DNA of 64,000 bases from Parahoeflea halophila. GTDB lineage: Bacteria; Pseudomonadota; Alphaproteobacteria; Rhizobiales; Rhizobiaceae. Positions within the stretch are counted from its first letter, which is position 1; each line of letters opens with the position of its first letter. The translations under genes were made by a program, and so were the position numbers. A model generated the notes under the pieces. That model was given only the letters and a program-made list of their open reading frames with translations, was not told the DNA's origin and did not search any database. Location: contig NZ_OCPC01000001.1 in the NCBI RefSeq assembly GCF_900220985.1, positions 186,001 to 250,000 of the forward strand. The letters run 5' to 3'. Of this stretch, positions 8,897 to 19,597 are shown piece by piece.

Positions 8897-10240
8897 CTAC
8901 CGGGCTTGCGCGAGGCGGTTGATCGCCGCTTCAATGGAAAGCGTCTCGCGCTCGCCGGTCGCCCGCACCTTGATTTCCACATTGCCATCGGCCACCGCAC
9001 GTGGTCCTGCGATCACCTGGATCGGCAGGCCGATCAGATCGGCCTTGGCGAACTTCGCCCCGGCGCGTTCATCCGTGTCGTCGTAAAGCACTTCCAGTCC
9101 GGCATTCTCAAGAGCGGTTTCGAGCTTCTCACAGGCCGCGTCACAGGCCGCATCGCCGGGCTTCATGTTGATCAGGCCGACATCGAAGGGCGCCACGCTC
9201 TGCGGCCAGATAATACCGTTCTCGTCATGCGAAGCCTCGATGATGGCGCCGAGCAGGCGCGACGGACCAATGCCGTAAGACCCCATCGAGACAAAATGCT
9301 GTTTGCCGTCAGCGCCCTGGACGAATGCATTCATCGGCTCGGAATATTTCGTGCCGAAATGGAAGATATGGCCGACCTCGATGCCGCGGGCGGACACGCG
9401 GGCTTCCTCGCCCAGCCCATCCCAGGCCTCGCGCGCCCACGCTTCCTTTTCCATGATTTCATCGGTGGCGGCAAAGGGCGTCGTCCATTTCTTGACCACC
9501 GCTGCAACCGCAGCGTCATCGTCGTAATTCATGTCCGCACCAGGCACCTCGAACGCCTCGAAATCGCGGTGACAGAACACCTGGCTTTCGCCGGTGTCAG
9601 CCAGCACGATGAATTCATGGCTCAGGCTGCCACCGATCGGACCGGTGTCGGCACGCATCGGAATCGATTTCAACCCGCAGCGTTCAAACGTGCGCAGGTA
9701 AGACACGAACATCCGGTTATAGGCGGCAGCAGAAGATTCATAATCGAGATCGAAGGAATAGGCGTCCTTCATCAGGAACTCGCGGCCGCGCATGACGCCG
9801 AAGCGGGGCCGGCGTTCGTCGCGGAACTTCCACTGGATATGGTAGAGATTGAGCGGCAGGTCCTTGTAGGATTTGACGTAGGAGCGGAAGATGTCGGTGA
9901 CCATCTCCTCGTTGGTCGGCCCATACAGCATCTCGCGGTCGTTGCGGTCATTGATGCGCAGCATCTCCTGGCCGTAATCATCGTAGCGGCCGCTCTCTCT
10001 CCACAGGTCGGACGGCTGCACCGTCGGCATCAGGATTTCAATCGCCCCTGCCCGGTTCTGCTCTTCACGGACAATGTTGCAAACCTTGTCGAGCACGCGC
10101 TTGCCAAGCGGCAGCCAGGAATAGATGCCGGCAGACTGCTGCTTGATCATTCCGGCACGCGCCATCAGGCGGTGGGAGACGATTTCCGCATCCTTGGGAT
10201 TTTCCTTGAGGATGGGCAGAAAGTATTTGGACAGACGCAT
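8897..10240 (-). CDS. proS: Prolyl-tRNA synthetase, short alphaproteobacterial type
   Basis: A 447-residue class II aminoacyl-tRNA synthetase, lacking the YbaK-like editing insert found in the roughly 570-residue enzymes. Motif 1 is near RSGLM-like [23 protein letters not shown], motif 2 is [18 protein letters not shown] and motif 3 is [16 protein letters not shown]. It charges tRNA-Pro. The start at 10240 ([11 protein letters not shown]) matches the family; a 15-codon extension upstream is unlikely. It is followed at close spacing by lolC and lolD. Confidence 0.95.
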   Translation of the reverse strand: MRLSKYFLPILKENPKDAEIVSHRLMARAGMIKQQSAGIYSWLPLGKRVLDKVCNIVREEQNRAGAIEILMPTVQPSDLWRESGRYDDYGQEMLRINDRNDREMLYGPTNEEMVTDIFRSYVKSYKDLPLNLYHIQWKFRDERRPRFGVMRGREFLMKDAYSFDLDYESSAAAYNRMFVSYLRTFERCGLKSIPMRADTGPIGGSLSHEFIVLADTGESQVFCHRDFEAFEVPGADMNYDDDAAVAAVVKKWTTPFAATDEIMEKEAWAREAWDGLGEEARVSARGIEVGHIFHFGTKYSEPMNAFVQGADGKQHFVSMGSYGIGPSRLLGAIIEASHDENGIIWPQSVAPFDVGLINMKPGDAACDAACEKLETALENAGLEVLYDDTDERAGAKFAKADLIGLPIQVIAGPRAVADGNVEIKVRATGERETLSIEAAINRLAQAR

Positions 10241-10415
10241 TGGATGATCCGGTTTGACTACAGCCTTGACGGCCGATTCGGGCAAAAAGAGGATTGTCCC
10301 GACGACGGTCAGGACTCATGCGTTCTTATCCGCTTCGCTCGGCAAAGAAAACCCGTACACCAAAGACGTAGCGGCCGCGCCACTTGCTTGAGGCACTAAT
10401 CCTTTCGTAGCAAAC

Positions 10416-10622
10416 AGCCCAGTCACAAAACGCGTGACAAGCGGTCCGCATTGGGCTAAACAAAGCCCACTAAAGAGGCAAGTCTCATTGGGAGTTGCCC
10501 AATTCGCGGTCAAAGTCTTGGGAGGATAGGATCTCAGGCGCGCTTTGCTCGCAGCCCCCGGGCAACCGGGAAAAAGATCACGCGACACCTGAACAACAAG
10601 GCTCCGAGCCTTGTTTTTTTTT
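10416..10622 (+). ncRNA. Possible structured small RNA, plus strand
   Basis: The 476-bp gap between proS and the next upstream gene has no convincing protein frame but has ordered structure on the plus strand: AGCCCA (10416-10421) pairs with TGGGCT (10452-10457), enclosing GTCAC/GTGAC (10422-10426/10434-10438). TGGGCT can alternatively pair with AGCCCA at 10464-10469. Then come ATTGGG/CCCAAT (10487-10503), CCCGG-GCAA-CCGGG (10557-10570) with a GNRA-type loop, and a strong terminator. A weak promoter-like TTGCTT-N18-TAGCAA is at 10384-10413. No RNA family is recognised, so the call is inference from structure. Confidence 0.35.
10595..10622 (+). terminator. Strong rho-independent terminator with no plus-strand gene before it
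   Basis: AACAAGGC (10595-10602) pairs with GCCTTGTT (10608-10615) around TCCGA and runs into nine T residues. The T run is only on the plus strand, while every recognised gene nearby is on the minus strand. This is the main support for a plus-strand transcript ending here. Confidence 0.75.
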
Positions 10623-10660
10623 GAACACATGCCAGCAGTTTCTTGCTCTGCGCATATGCA

Positions 10661-10700
10661 AACGGCCCCGGCGACCATCACCTGGTGCCGGAGCCGTTTT
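10661..10700. terminator. Hairpin, likely terminator of the small gene at 10717-10950
   Basis: AACGGC-C-CCGGC (10661-10672) pairs with GCCGG-A-GCCGTT (10687-10698). The T tracts are short on both sides. It lies 17 bp after the minus-strand stop at 10717 and could terminate transcripts from either side. Confidence 0.5.
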
Positions 10701-10716
10701 CAGACTGTTCTGTCGA

Positions 10717-10950
10717 TCAGTCGGAGCTGCGATTGCCCTTGCCGAGTTCTCTTTCGGCGCGCTCGTCCTTGTCCATCTTTTCGAGGCTTTCGATCACGCC
10801 GTCATCCGGCGTCTGCTTGACATCGGGAACCGCGTGGCGCTGGTTGCGCACGTTGCGCTGGTCGTTGCCCTGGAGCGCGTTGTCGCCCATCTTGTCCTGG
10901 GCCAGGTCGGTTTCGGTCAGGCGATCGGATTGCGTCTGTGTCTTGGACAT
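10717..10950 (-). CDS. Small hydrophilic protein, 77 residues
   Basis: A highly charged protein (MSKTQTQSDRLTETDLAQDK... ending GKGNRSSD) with no hydrophobic core, probably partly disordered. GGAGGCTTG lies directly before the ATG at 10950, which supports that it is translated. Similar short polar proteins are common in rhizobial genomes without known function. It lies downstream of the DUF1467 gene and upstream of the possible small RNA region. Confidence 0.65.
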   Translation of the reverse strand: MSKTQTQSDRLTETDLAQDKMGDNALQGNDQRNVRNQRHAVPDVKQTPDDGVIESLEKMDKDERAERELGKGNRSSD

Positions 10951-11024
10951 TCAAGCCTCCATCGGAAATTGCTATGCAATGACCAACGGAGGTCAAAGCG
11001 CAAAGTTCCATGGAGCATGTCGGA

Positions 11025-11306
11025 TCAGTCGGCGGCAGGCTTGAAGTCGGGCGAAAGCGCGACCAGGTCGTCAAGCGAATACCCGCCGACCACAGTCACG
11101 AGAAAATAGGCGGCAAACACCGCGCCTGATATCAGTGTCGTCCGCCAGAAGATCGGGGAAAACCGAAAATTCGCCGGCGCGCTGTGTGTCGTGCCCAAAG
11201 TCACGTCCCCGGCATCGGCCTGACTGCGGGCCGAGAACGGCAGCACCGTAAACAGCACCACCCACCAGATGATGAAATAGATCGCAAACCCTGTTCCAAA
11301 CCCCAT
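11025..11306 (-). CDS. DUF1467 family membrane protein
   Basis: A 93-residue protein with two transmembrane helices (YFIIWWVVLFTVLPF at about 9-23 and LISGAVFAAYFLVTVVGGY at about 58-76) and a short loop between them containing VTLGTTHSAP. It matches the DUF1467 family, which in alphaproteobacteria sits next to methylmalonyl-CoA epimerase and proS, as here. The start is 10 bp after the epimerase stop. Molecular function unknown. Confidence 0.85.
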   Translation of the reverse strand: MGFGTGFAIYFIIWWVVLFTVLPFSARSQADAGDVTLGTTHSAPANFRFSPIFWRTTLISGAVFAAYFLVTVVGGYSLDDLVALSPDFKPAAD

Positions 11307-11316
11307 GGACGCGCTC

Positions 11317-11721
11317 CTAGACCTGCTCGAGTTCGATCAAGGTGCCGTTGAAATCCTTGGGATGCAGAAACAGCACCGGCTTGTTGTGCGCCCCGATCTT
11401 TGGTTCGCCATCGCCCAGCACCCGTGCGCCTTCGGCTTTGAGGCGGTCCCGCGCTGCCAAGATGTCCTCGACCTCGTAGCAGAGATGATGCATGCCGCCC
11501 GATGGGTTCATGGCAAGAAACGCAGTGATCGGCGAGGCCTCATCAAGCGGCTCGAGCAATTCGATCTTGGTGTTGGGCAGATTGATGAAGACAACCGTTA
11601 CCCCATGCTCCGGCAAAACCTGCGGTTCGTTCACTTCGGCGCCCAGTATGGTTCGATACTGCGCGCTTGCAGCCGCAAGATCAGGCACTGCAATTGCTAC
11701 ATGGTTCAGCCGTCCAAGCAT
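11317..11721 (-). CDS. mce: Methylmalonyl-CoA epimerase
   Basis: A 134-residue protein of the vicinal oxygen chelate fold. Metal ligands are expected in LNHVAIAVPDL (His6), in GMHHLCYEV and in the terminal GTLIELEQ (Glu). It interconverts (S)- and (R)-methylmalonyl-CoA in propionyl-CoA assimilation. It lies 10 bp after the RNase J gene and 10 bp before the DUF1467 gene, so the three are likely one transcript. Confidence 0.92.
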   Translation of the reverse strand: MLGRLNHVAIAVPDLAAASAQYRTILGAEVNEPQVLPEHGVTVVFINLPNTKIELLEPLDEASPITAFLAMNPSGGMHHLCYEVEDILAARDRLKAEGARVLGDGEPKIGAHNKPVLFLHPKDFNGTLIELEQV

Positions 11722-11731
11722 GATCGTCCTC

Positions 11732-13402
11732 TTACACCTTGGTGACGAACACCGTCACCACAGGTTTCTTCCCCCATACCTCGTTTGCCGCAGCACGAAC
11801 AGAGCGGCGAATTGCCTCGCGCACCCCGTCGATGTCCTTGCGGCGGCCGCGCGGAATGCTCTCCACCGCGCCCAGCACCGAATCATAGAGAATATCTTCC
11901 ATGTCGTCGCCCTCAACATCGAAGGCCGGCAGGCCGATTGCCGAGACCACCGGATCGCGCTGGAATTCAAAGCGCTGATCCAGCACCACATTGACCGCCA
12001 CATGACCGGCAAAGGACAGCTTGCGGCGTTCAGAGATCCCCATCTCGTCGTAATCGCCAATCAGCTGGCCATCCTTGAAAATACGGCCGTGATGAGCTTC
12101 GCCGATCACTTCCGGCGCGCCCGGCGCCAGCCGCAGGATGTCGCCATTGCGCACGCGTGGCGTCATTGAGATTCCGGAGGCCTGCGCCAGCTCCGCCTGC
12201 GCGGTGAGATGGGCTGCCTCGCCGTGCACCGGCACAAGGATCTGCGGTTTGACCCATTCATACATCTGCACCAGCTCCGACCGCCGCGGGTGTCCCGAAA
12301 CATGCACCAGCGCCTCGCTGTCTGTGATGATCTTGATGCCCTGCTCGATGAGGCCGTTCTTGATGTCGATGATGCCCTTTTCATTGCCCGGAATGGCGCG
12401 CGAGGAAAACACCACCGTGTCACCCGACGCCAGGGCGACATTGCGCATCTCGTCGCGCGACAGCTTGGCAAGCGCCGCCCTTGGCTCGCCCTGGCTGCCG
12501 GTAAGGATCACCACCACCTTGTCGCGGGGGATATAGCCATACTCGTCTTCGGCCAGGAACTCCGGAATACCCTCCATCATGCCGAGGTCTCTGGCCACAT
12601 TGACCACCCGCTTGATCGAGCTTCCGAGAAGAAGAACCTCCCTGCCCGCATCACGCGCAGCCTCCGCAATCGAGCGAATGCGGCCGACATTGGACGAAAA
12701 GGTGGTGATGGCCACCCGGCCTTCGGCCTGCTCGATGACCTCGCGCAGCCCGGCGCTGATTTCCTTTTCCGACGGTGAGACCCCATCGCGCATGGCGTTG
12801 GTGGAATCGCACATCATCGCCAGGATTCCCTCCTCGCCCAGTTGCCGGAACCGATGCTCGTCGGTCAGCGGTCCAAGCGACGGCGTGGCATCGATCTTCC
12901 AGTCACCGGTATGGATGAGATTGCCAAGCGGTGTCCGGATAGCGAGCGAGAACGGCTCGGGTATCGAGTGATTGACGGCCACCGGTTCAATCTCGAACGG
13001 CCCGGCGGTAAACCGTTCGCCCGCCTTGAACAGGGTAACCGGCACTTCCGCCCGGGTCCGCTCATAGGCCCGCTTGGCCTCCAGCATCCCGGCCGTGAAG
13101 GCCGATGCGTAAACTGGCACGTTCAACCGCGGCCAGATCTGCGCCAGGCCGCCGTAATGATCCTCATGCGCGTGCGTGATGATGATCGCCTTGAGCTGTT
13201 TCCCCAGGCTCTTGACGAAATCGATATCGGGCAAAATCAGGTCGACCCCCGGCAGCTCCGGTCCGGGAAACGTGACGCCGCAATCGACCATGATCCATTC
13301 ACGCTGCTTGGGCGAACCGTAGCCGTAAAGCGCAAGATTCATCCCGATTTCGCCGACACCGCCGAGTGGCACGAATACGAGATCCTGGTCTTTCTTGGTC
13401 AT
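11732..13402 (-). CDS. rnj: Ribonuclease J
   Basis: A 556-residue metallo-beta-lactamase/beta-CASP nuclease. The zinc-binding motif is ITHAHEDHYGG, with further ligands in NHSIPE, TGDWKID and CDSTNA. The beta-CASP part contains LTGSQGEPRAALAKLSR and VSGHPRRSELVQMYEWVKP, with QILVPVHGEAAHL after it. It has exo- and endoribonuclease activity in RNA processing and decay; in alphaproteobacteria it matures rRNA. The start is put at the ATG 13402 with AGGAT nine bases upstream; a TTG directly before it is possible. Confidence 0.93.
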   Translation of the reverse strand: MTKKDQDLVFVPLGGVGEIGMNLALYGYGSPKQREWIMVDCGVTFPGPELPGVDLILPDIDFVKSLGKQLKAIIITHAHEDHYGGLAQIWPRLNVPVYASAFTAGMLEAKRAYERTRAEVPVTLFKAGERFTAGPFEIEPVAVNHSIPEPFSLAIRTPLGNLIHTGDWKIDATPSLGPLTDEHRFRQLGEEGILAMMCDSTNAMRDGVSPSEKEISAGLREVIEQAEGRVAITTFSSNVGRIRSIAEAARDAGREVLLLGSSIKRVVNVARDLGMMEGIPEFLAEDEYGYIPRDKVVVILTGSQGEPRAALAKLSRDEMRNVALASGDTVVFSSRAIPGNEKGIIDIKNGLIEQGIKIITDSEALVHVSGHPRRSELVQMYEWVKPQILVPVHGEAAHLTAQAELAQASGISMTPRVRNGDILRLAPGAPEVIGEAHHGRIFKDGQLIGDYDEMGISERRKLSFAGHVAVNVVLDQRFEFQRDPVVSAIGLPAFDVEGDDMEDILYDSVLGAVESIPRGRRKDIDGVREAIRRSVRAAANEVWGKKPVVTVFVTKV

Positions 13403-13533
13403 CAACTATCCTGTCTGATCATTTCGCAGCCGCGCCAAAAGCCGGGTTTGCCGTTCAAGGTCGCAGCACACATGAGAATGTGCATGGTTTTCATCTGGGG
13501 CCGCATCGGGATCAAGGTGAAAGCCATGCGTTT

Positions 13534-14277
13534 TCAGGCAAAGAACACGTCGCCTGAAGCGATCATCTGTGTCTCGCCGTCAGGCATTGCAAGCATCAGC
13601 CTGCCTTCGTCGTCTATTCCGTCAAACAGACCATGGATTTGCCGGTCTGGCAAATTCACTGTCACCGGCCTGCCGATCCCGTCGGCGCGCTCGATCCAGG
13701 CCTGGCGCACCCGGGAAAGACCGCGGCCCTCGTCCCAGTCCTTCAGCGCTCTGTCCATCGAAACAGCCAGCCGCGCAAACAGCTCCTGTGGTGTGACGGC
13801 ACTGCCCTGATCCGCAAGGCACGTCGAAGGGTAAAGCCCGGTATCCGGACGGTGCGCGACATTGACGCCGCAGCCGATTACCACCGCTCTTTGCCCATCT
13901 GCCAGCTGTTCCGCTTCGATCAGGATTCCGGAGGTCTTGCGGCCGTCGATAAGCAGGTCATTTGGCCACTTGATCTTGAGCAGGCCACGTGGCCGTTGCG
14001 GCAGGACCGCAGCCACCGCATCGAAAACCGCAACAGTGACAGCAAGGGGAAGGCTCGCAAGCGCCTTCGACGGCCCCGGGTTGATGAGCAGGAGTGACGA
14101 ATAAAGATTGCCCGGTTCTGATACCCAGGTCCGTCCCCTGCGACCGCGACCGCCGGTCTGCCGCGTGGCGGTTACCCACAATCTGCCGGGATCACCCGAA
14201 CGTGCCCGCTCCATGCATTCCGCGTTGGTGGATGCCACATCCCCCAACGCGATGTGCCGGAATTCCGGACCTCTCAT
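13534..14277 (-). CDS. birA: Biotin-[acetyl-CoA-carboxylase] ligase
   Basis: A 247-residue class II (LplA/BPL) ligase without an N-terminal DNA-binding domain, so it should act only as an enzyme. The biotinyl-AMP site GGRGRRGRTWVSEPGNLYSS, the catalytic KIKWPNDLLIDGRKTSGILIE (split KWPNDL) and VVIGCGVNV are all seen. It biotinylates the carboxyl carrier protein of acetyl-CoA carboxylase. It starts 19 bp after the nuoN stop, the usual position at the end of the rhizobial nuo operon. Confidence 0.94.
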   Translation of the reverse strand: MRGPEFRHIALGDVASTNAECMERARSGDPGRLWVTATRQTGGRGRRGRTWVSEPGNLYSSLLLINPGPSKALASLPLAVTVAVFDAVAAVLPQRPRGLLKIKWPNDLLIDGRKTSGILIEAEQLADGQRAVVIGCGVNVAHRPDTGLYPSTCLADQGSAVTPQELFARLAVSMDRALKDWDEGRGLSRVRQAWIERADGIGRPVTVNLPDRQIHGLFDGIDDEGRLMLAMPDGETQMIASGDVFFA

Positions 14278-14295
14278 ATGGCGGGCCGCGCCATC

Positions 14296-15738
14296 TTAGA
14301 AGAACGTCTTCGCCGCCACGTCGGCGGCCAGACCCAGCGGGTTGCCGACAACCACGTAGAACAGCACGAACAGGCCAGAAATTCCGAACACCAGCTTCAG
14401 CTCGCCTGCCACCGGCGCGAACGAACCATCGGGCTCGTCAAACCACATGATCTTGACAATCCGCAGGTAATAATAGGCACCGACGACAGAGGCGAGTACC
14501 CCGATGATGGCCAGCGCATAGAGTTTGGCTTCGATTGCCGCGACAAAGACGAAGTACTTGCCGAAGAAACCTGCCAGCGGCGGAATGCCTGCAAGCGAGA
14601 ACATCAGGATGGTCAGCATCAGCGCCATGAACGGATTGGTCGAGGACAGTCCGGCAAGATCGTCGATCTGTTCGACATTGCCGTCTTCCTTGCGCCGCAT
14701 GGCGAGAATGCAGGCGAATGTGCCCAGCGTCATGACCATGTAGATCAGCATGTAGAGGATCACGCCGCGCACACCGGCCTGGCTGCCGGCGGCAAGACCG
14801 ACCAGCGCGAAGCCCATATGCGCGATCGACGAATAGGCCATCAGACGCTTGATGTTCTTCTGGCCGATCGCGGCGAAGGCGCCAAGTCCCATCGAGCCGA
14901 TCGCGATGAAGACGACGATCTGCTGCCAATCAAGCGTCACCGGCTCGAACGCCACGATGACGATGCGGACGAACAGTGCCATGGCGGCCACCTTGGGGGC
15001 TGCGGCAAAGAAGGCAGTGACCGGTGTCGGCGCGCCCTCATACACGTCCGGCGTCCACATGTGGAACGGAACGGCGGAAATCTTGAAGGCAATACCGGCA
15101 AGCAGGAAGACAAGGCCGAAGATCAGGCCAAGCGACCGTTCGCCGCCGGCAATAGCAGCGGCAATCTCGTCAAAGCCGGTATGGCCGGTGTAGCCATAGA
15201 CCAGCGATGCGCCATACAGCAGCATTCCCGACGACAGCGCGCCAAGCACGAAGTATTTCAGGCCCGCTTCCGTCGAGCGCTGGCTGTCGCGGTTGATCGC
15301 GGCTACCACGTAAAGCGCCAGCGACTGCAGCTCGAGACCCATGTAGAGCGCAACCAGATCGTTGGCCGAAATCATCAGCATCATGCCGAGTGTCGCCAGA
15401 ACGAACAGCACCGGCAGCTCGAACTTGTCGATCCGCTCCGCTTTTGCGTGACCGACGGTCATCACCATGGCGGTAATCGCCCCGATCAGCGCCAGCACCT
15501 TCATGAAACGCGCGAACGGGTCGGACAGGAACGCACCGTTAAAGGCCTCGCCATTGCCGGTCACCAGCACCAGCACCAGGCCGGCCATGATCAGCAATGC
15601 GACCGCCAGGCCGTTGACCAGCGTCACCGACTTCTCGCCGGAGAACACACCGATCATCAGGAGCACCATCGCGCCCACGGCCAGCATGAGCTCGGGCACG
15701 GACAGCTGAAGGCTGATTGAGAGAATTTCTGGCGTCAT
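14296..15738 (-). CDS. nuoN: NADH:quinone oxidoreductase subunit N
   Basis: A 480-residue proton-pumping antiporter-like subunit of complex I with about 14 transmembrane helices. Charged residues within helices, such as the lysines in [20 protein letters not shown] and [18 protein letters not shown], are those of the Mrp-like family. It is the last subunit gene of the nuo operon, 20 bp after nuoM, and is followed by birA. Confidence 0.95.
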   Translation of the reverse strand: MTPEILSISLQLSVPELMLAVGAMVLLMIGVFSGEKSVTLVNGLAVALLIMAGLVLVLVTGNGEAFNGAFLSDPFARFMKVLALIGAITAMVMTVGHAKAERIDKFELPVLFVLATLGMMLMISANDLVALYMGLELQSLALYVVAAINRDSQRSTEAGLKYFVLGALSSGMLLYGASLVYGYTGHTGFDEIAAAIAGGERSLGLIFGLVFLLAGIAFKISAVPFHMWTPDVYEGAPTPVTAFFAAAPKVAAMALFVRIVIVAFEPVTLDWQQIVVFIAIGSMGLGAFAAIGQKNIKRLMAYSSIAHMGFALVGLAAGSQAGVRGVILYMLIYMVMTLGTFACILAMRRKEDGNVEQIDDLAGLSSTNPFMALMLTILMFSLAGIPPLAGFFGKYFVFVAAIEAKLYALAIIGVLASVVGAYYYLRIVKIMWFDEPDGSFAPVAGELKLVFGISGLFVLFYVVVGNPLGLAADVAAKTFF

Positions 15739-15758
15739 GGTCCCGCAGTCTCCGTAGC

Positions 15759-17270
15759 TCAGTTAACTGACAGCGCGAGATCGCGCGCTGCCTGCAGCGA
15801 AGCCGTGTAGTTGTTGATCAGTGCGTCAACCGAAGCTGCCGTCACATCAAAGATCGGCGCCGGATAGACACCAAAGAGGATTGTCAGCGCGATCAGCGGA
15901 TAAAGGGTCGCCTTCTCGCGGCCCGACAGGTCGAGCATGGCCTTGAGGCTTTCCTTCTCCAGCGCGCCGAAGACGACGCGGCGGTAAAGCCACAGCGCAT
16001 AGCCCGCCGACAGGATCACGCCGGTAGTGGCAAACAGCGCCACCCAGGTGTTCACCCGGAACACGCCCATCAGCGTCAGGAATTCACCGACAAAGCCCGA
16101 GGTGCCGGGAAGGCCGACATTGGCCATGGTGAAGATCATGAACGCCACCGCATATTTCGGCATGTTGTTGACAAGCCCGCCATAGGCCGCGATTTCGCGG
16201 GTATGCAACCGGTCATAGACAACGCCCACGCACAGGAACAAGGCGCCCGACACCAGACCGTGGCTGAGCATCTGGAAGATGGCGCCCTGGACGCCCTGCT
16301 CGTTGGCGGCGAAGATACCCATGGTGACAAAGCCCATATGCGCCACCGATGAGTAGGCGATCAGCTTCTTGATGTCCTCCTGCACCAGCGCCACCAGCGA
16401 GGTGTAGACGATGGCAACGACCGACAGCACGAAGATAAACGGCGCGAAGTCGGCGGAGGCGATCGGAAACATCGGCAGCGAGAAGCGCAGGAAGCCGTAG
16501 CCACCGAGCTTCAACAGAATGCCCGCCAGGATCACCGAGCCCGCGGTCGGCGCTTCGACGTGGGCGTCGGGAAGCCAGGTGTGAACCGGCCACATCGGCA
16601 TCTTGACGGCGAAGGAGGCAAAGAACGCCAGCCATAACCAGGTCTGCATCTCAGCCGGGAAATTATGCGCCAGCAGTGTTCTTATGTCGGTCGTGCCCGC
16701 ATCCCAGTACATCGCCATGATTGCCAGCAGCATCAAGACCGAGCCGGCAAGCGTGTAGAGGAAGAACTTGAAGCTCGCATAGACGCGGCGCTTGCCCCCC
16801 CAGACGCCGATGATGATGAACATCGGGATCAGGCCGGCTTCGAAGAAGACGTAAAACAGCACGATGTCGAGCGCGCAGAACACGCCGATCATCATGGTTT
16901 CCAGCACCAGGAAGGCGATCATGTATTCCCGCACGCGGGTCTCGATCGAGTTCCAGCTTGCAAGGATGCACAGCGGCATCAGGAAGGTGGTGAGGATGAC
17001 GAACAGCATCCAAATGCCGTCCACGCCCATGGCGTAGGAGAACATCGAACCGGGGAGCTCGATGGTTTCCACCATCTGGAAGCCTGGATCGCGGACATCG
17101 AAACTCGCCCAGATCAACAGCGACATCACGAAGGTTGCCGTCGTCCCCAACAGCGCCACCTGGCGGATGTTGCGCCGTCCGATCTCGGTGTCGTCCTTGA
17201 TTGGCAGCAAGAACAGCACGCAGATCAGAGGTATGAAGGTGACAACTGACAGTAGTGGCCAATCGGTCAT
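15759..17270 (-). CDS. nuoM: NADH:quinone oxidoreductase subunit M
   Basis: A 503-residue antiporter-like membrane subunit. Family signatures are [58 protein letters not shown] and [20 protein letters not shown]. It starts [15 protein letters not shown] at 17270, where the ATG overlaps the nuoL stop (TGATG), showing translational coupling. An upstream in-frame extension of nine codons lies inside nuoL. Confidence 0.95.
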   Translation of the reverse strand: MTDWPLLSVVTFIPLICVLFLLPIKDDTEIGRRNIRQVALLGTTATFVMSLLIWASFDVRDPGFQMVETIELPGSMFSYAMGVDGIWMLFVILTTFLMPLCILASWNSIETRVREYMIAFLVLETMMIGVFCALDIVLFYVFFEAGLIPMFIIIGVWGGKRRVYASFKFFLYTLAGSVLMLLAIMAMYWDAGTTDIRTLLAHNFPAEMQTWLWLAFFASFAVKMPMWPVHTWLPDAHVEAPTAGSVILAGILLKLGGYGFLRFSLPMFPIASADFAPFIFVLSVVAIVYTSLVALVQEDIKKLIAYSSVAHMGFVTMGIFAANEQGVQGAIFQMLSHGLVSGALFLCVGVVYDRLHTREIAAYGGLVNNMPKYAVAFMIFTMANVGLPGTSGFVGEFLTLMGVFRVNTWVALFATTGVILSAGYALWLYRRVVFGALEKESLKAMLDLSGREKATLYPLIALTILFGVYPAPIFDVTAASVDALINNYTASLQAARDLALSVN

Positions 17271-19255
17271 CAGAACGCACTCCCGAGCATCATCCATGTG
17301 ACAAGCGCTGCAATTCCGATCAGCATCACGAAGGCGTAGTGGTAAAGAAATCCGGTCTGCAGCCGGGTGATCCGGCCGGTGACATCCTGGACGCGCGCGG
17401 CGATGCCGTTGGGGCCGAAGCCGTCGATGACGCGCACGTCACCCTGTTTCCACAGGACGGAGCCGAGCCATTTCGCAGGACGGACAAAGATGAAGTCGTA
17501 CAGCTCGTCGAAGTACCATTTGTTGAGCAGGAACTGGTAGAGCATCTGGTGATCCTCGGCCAGGCGCTTCGGTGTCTCCGGCGAGCGGATGTAGAAGTAC
17601 CAGGCCGAAACCAGGCCGATAAGCATCGCCACGAACGGGCTCAGCTTTACCCACAGCGGCACGTAGTGGAACTCCTCGACTATGGTGTTGCCCGGCAGGG
17701 TGAACAGCGCACCCTTCCAGAAGGCGTCGTAATCATGTCCGAAGAAGAACTCCTTGAACACCACGCCCGCAAGCAGCGCGCCGACTGCAAGGATGAACAA
17801 CGGCACGAGCATCACCGGCGGCGATTCATGGGCGTGGTGCATGACGTCTGCCGATGCCCGTGGCTTTCCGTGGAAAGTCATGAAGATAAGCCGCCAGGAA
17901 TAGAAACTCGTGAACAGCGCCGCGATCACCAGCAGGCCGAAGGCAACGCCAGCAGCCGAATTCTGGGCCACGAAAGCCGATTCGATGATGATGTCCTTGG
18001 AGAAGAACCCGGCCGTGCCGATCAAGGTACCAGGAATGCCGACGCCGGTCAGCGCAATCGTGCCGATGATCATCATCCAGTAGGTCATCGGGATCTTCTT
18101 GCGCAGGCCGCCCATGCGGCGCATGTCCTGCTCGTCGGAAACGGCATGGATCACCGAACCGGCACCGAGGAACAGCAGCGCCTTGAAGAAGGCGTGTGTG
18201 AACAGGTGGAAGATCGCGCCGCCATAGGCGCCAATGCCGAGCGCCACGAACATGTAGCCGAGCTGCGAGCAGGTCGAATAGGCGATGACGCGCTTGATAT
18301 CGTTCTGCACCAGCCCGACGGTCGCGGCGAAGAAAGCCGTGATCGCGCCAATCCAGGTCACGACGGTCAGCGCATCCGGCGCATATTCGAACACCGGCGA
18401 CATGCGGGCAACCAGGAACACGCCGGCGGTGACCATGGTCGCGGCATGGATCAGCGCCGAAACGGGCGTCGGGCCTTCCATCGCGTCGGGAAGCCAGGTG
18501 TGCAGCAGGAACTGCGCCGATTTGCCCATCGCGCCCATGAACAAGAGCAGACAGACGCCGGTCAGCGCATTGGCCTTGTCGAGATGCATGCCGAACAGCG
18601 TGATCACGGCGTCACCAGGTTCTGCGCCTTCGGACGGAAGATAATCGGCCACCCCGGCAAAGATCGCATCGAACGAGGCCGAGCCGAACAGCACGAACAG
18701 GCCGAATATGCCGAGCAGGAAGCCGAAGTCACCAACACGGTTGACGATAAAGGCTTTCATCGCCGCCGCATTGGCCGAAGGCTTCTTGTACCAGAAACCG
18801 ATCAGCAGATAGGAGGCCACGCCCACGCCTTCCCAGCCGAAGAACATCTGCAGCAGATTGTCCGAGGTCACCAGCATCAGCATGGCGAAGGTGAAGAACG
18901 AAAGGTAGGCGAAAAACCGCGGACGATGCGGATCGTGGTGCATGTAGCCGATCGAATAGACGTGCACCAGGCAGGATACGGTGTTGACCACCACCAGCAT
19001 CACCGCAGTCAGCGTGTCGATGCGAAGCGCCCATTCGACATTGAGCGAGCCGGAATCGATCCAGCGCATGATCGGCACACGGATCATCTCGCCATCGCCC
19101 ATGGCAACGGCCAAGAACGCCACCCAGGACAAAAGCGCGGCCACGATCAGGAACAGCGTCGTGACATATTCCGACGCCTTGGCGCCGATGGCACGGCCAC
19201 CGAAACCTGCGATCAGCGCGCCGATAAGAGGAAGAAAGACGATAGCGTGGTACAT
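17270..19255 (-). CDS. nuoL: NADH:quinone oxidoreductase subunit L
   Basis: A 661-residue antiporter-like membrane subunit with about 16 transmembrane helices and the C-terminal lateral helix. It contains [40 protein letters not shown] and [19 protein letters not shown], all typical of NuoL/ND5. It is the distal proton-pumping subunit of complex I. It begins 7 bp after nuoK and overlaps the nuoM start. Confidence 0.96.
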   Translation of the reverse strand: MYHAIVFLPLIGALIAGFGGRAIGAKASEYVTTLFLIVAALLSWVAFLAVAMGDGEMIRVPIMRWIDSGSLNVEWALRIDTLTAVMLVVVNTVSCLVHVYSIGYMHHDPHRPRFFAYLSFFTFAMLMLVTSDNLLQMFFGWEGVGVASYLLIGFWYKKPSANAAAMKAFIVNRVGDFGFLLGIFGLFVLFGSASFDAIFAGVADYLPSEGAEPGDAVITLFGMHLDKANALTGVCLLLFMGAMGKSAQFLLHTWLPDAMEGPTPVSALIHAATMVTAGVFLVARMSPVFEYAPDALTVVTWIGAITAFFAATVGLVQNDIKRVIAYSTCSQLGYMFVALGIGAYGGAIFHLFTHAFFKALLFLGAGSVIHAVSDEQDMRRMGGLRKKIPMTYWMMIIGTIALTGVGIPGTLIGTAGFFSKDIIIESAFVAQNSAAGVAFGLLVIAALFTSFYSWRLIFMTFHGKPRASADVMHHAHESPPVMLVPLFILAVGALLAGVVFKEFFFGHDYDAFWKGALFTLPGNTIVEEFHYVPLWVKLSPFVAMLIGLVSAWYFYIRSPETPKRLAEDHQMLYQFLLNKWYFDELYDFIFVRPAKWLGSVLWKQGDVRVIDGFGPNGIAARVQDVTGRITRLQTGFLYHYAFVMLIGIAALVTWMMLGSAF

Positions 19256-19262
19256 GGCTCTC

Positions 19263-19571
19263 TCAGCCCTTCATCATGTTGACGTCTTCCACGGCAATGG
19301 AGCCGCGGTTTCGGTAGAAGACGACGAGAATGGCAAGCCCGATTGCGGCTTCCGCCGCGGCGACTGTCAGGATCAGCAGCGCAAACACCTGACCGACGAT
19401 GTCATTGAGGTGCATCGAGAAGGCGATCATGTTCAGATTGACCGCCAGCAGGATGAGCTCGACCGACATCAGGATGACGATCACGTTCTTGCGGTTCAGG
19501 AAAATCCCGAAAATGCCCAGCGTAAACAGGATCGCGCTGACAGTCAGGTAATGGGAGAGTCCGATTTCCAT
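19263..19571 (-). CDS. nuoK: NADH:quinone oxidoreductase subunit K
   Basis: A 102-residue protein with three transmembrane helices ([34 protein letters not shown]). The two membrane-embedded glutamates expected in NuoK are present, in VELILL and in [10 protein letters not shown]. It is a core membrane subunit next to the quinone-linked part of complex I and lies between nuoJ and nuoL. Confidence 0.95.
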   Translation of the reverse strand: MEIGLSHYLTVSAILFTLGIFGIFLNRKNVIVILMSVELILLAVNLNMIAFSMHLNDIVGQVFALLILTVAAAEAAIGLAILVVFYRNRGSIAVEDVNMMKG

Positions 19572-19597
19572 GCGATTATTCCTTCACGTCCCCGCGT

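Noticed and set aside
10422-10438. GTCACAAAACGCGTGAC, which matches 15 of 17 bases of the integrase arm-repeat region at 31733
   Set aside because: It is a single copy with no att repeat, tRNA or integrase nearby; the likeness is probably chance, and the segment is better explained as a hairpin.
10316-10681. Minus-strand frame of 121 codons upstream of proS
   Set aside because: No family likeness, no good start, and it runs through a strong plus-strand terminator hairpin; the region reads better as non-coding.
17255-19282. Plus-strand frame of 675 codons opposite nuoL
   Set aside because: His/Gln/Arg/Asp-rich nonsense composition, fully antisense to nuoL; a shadow frame.
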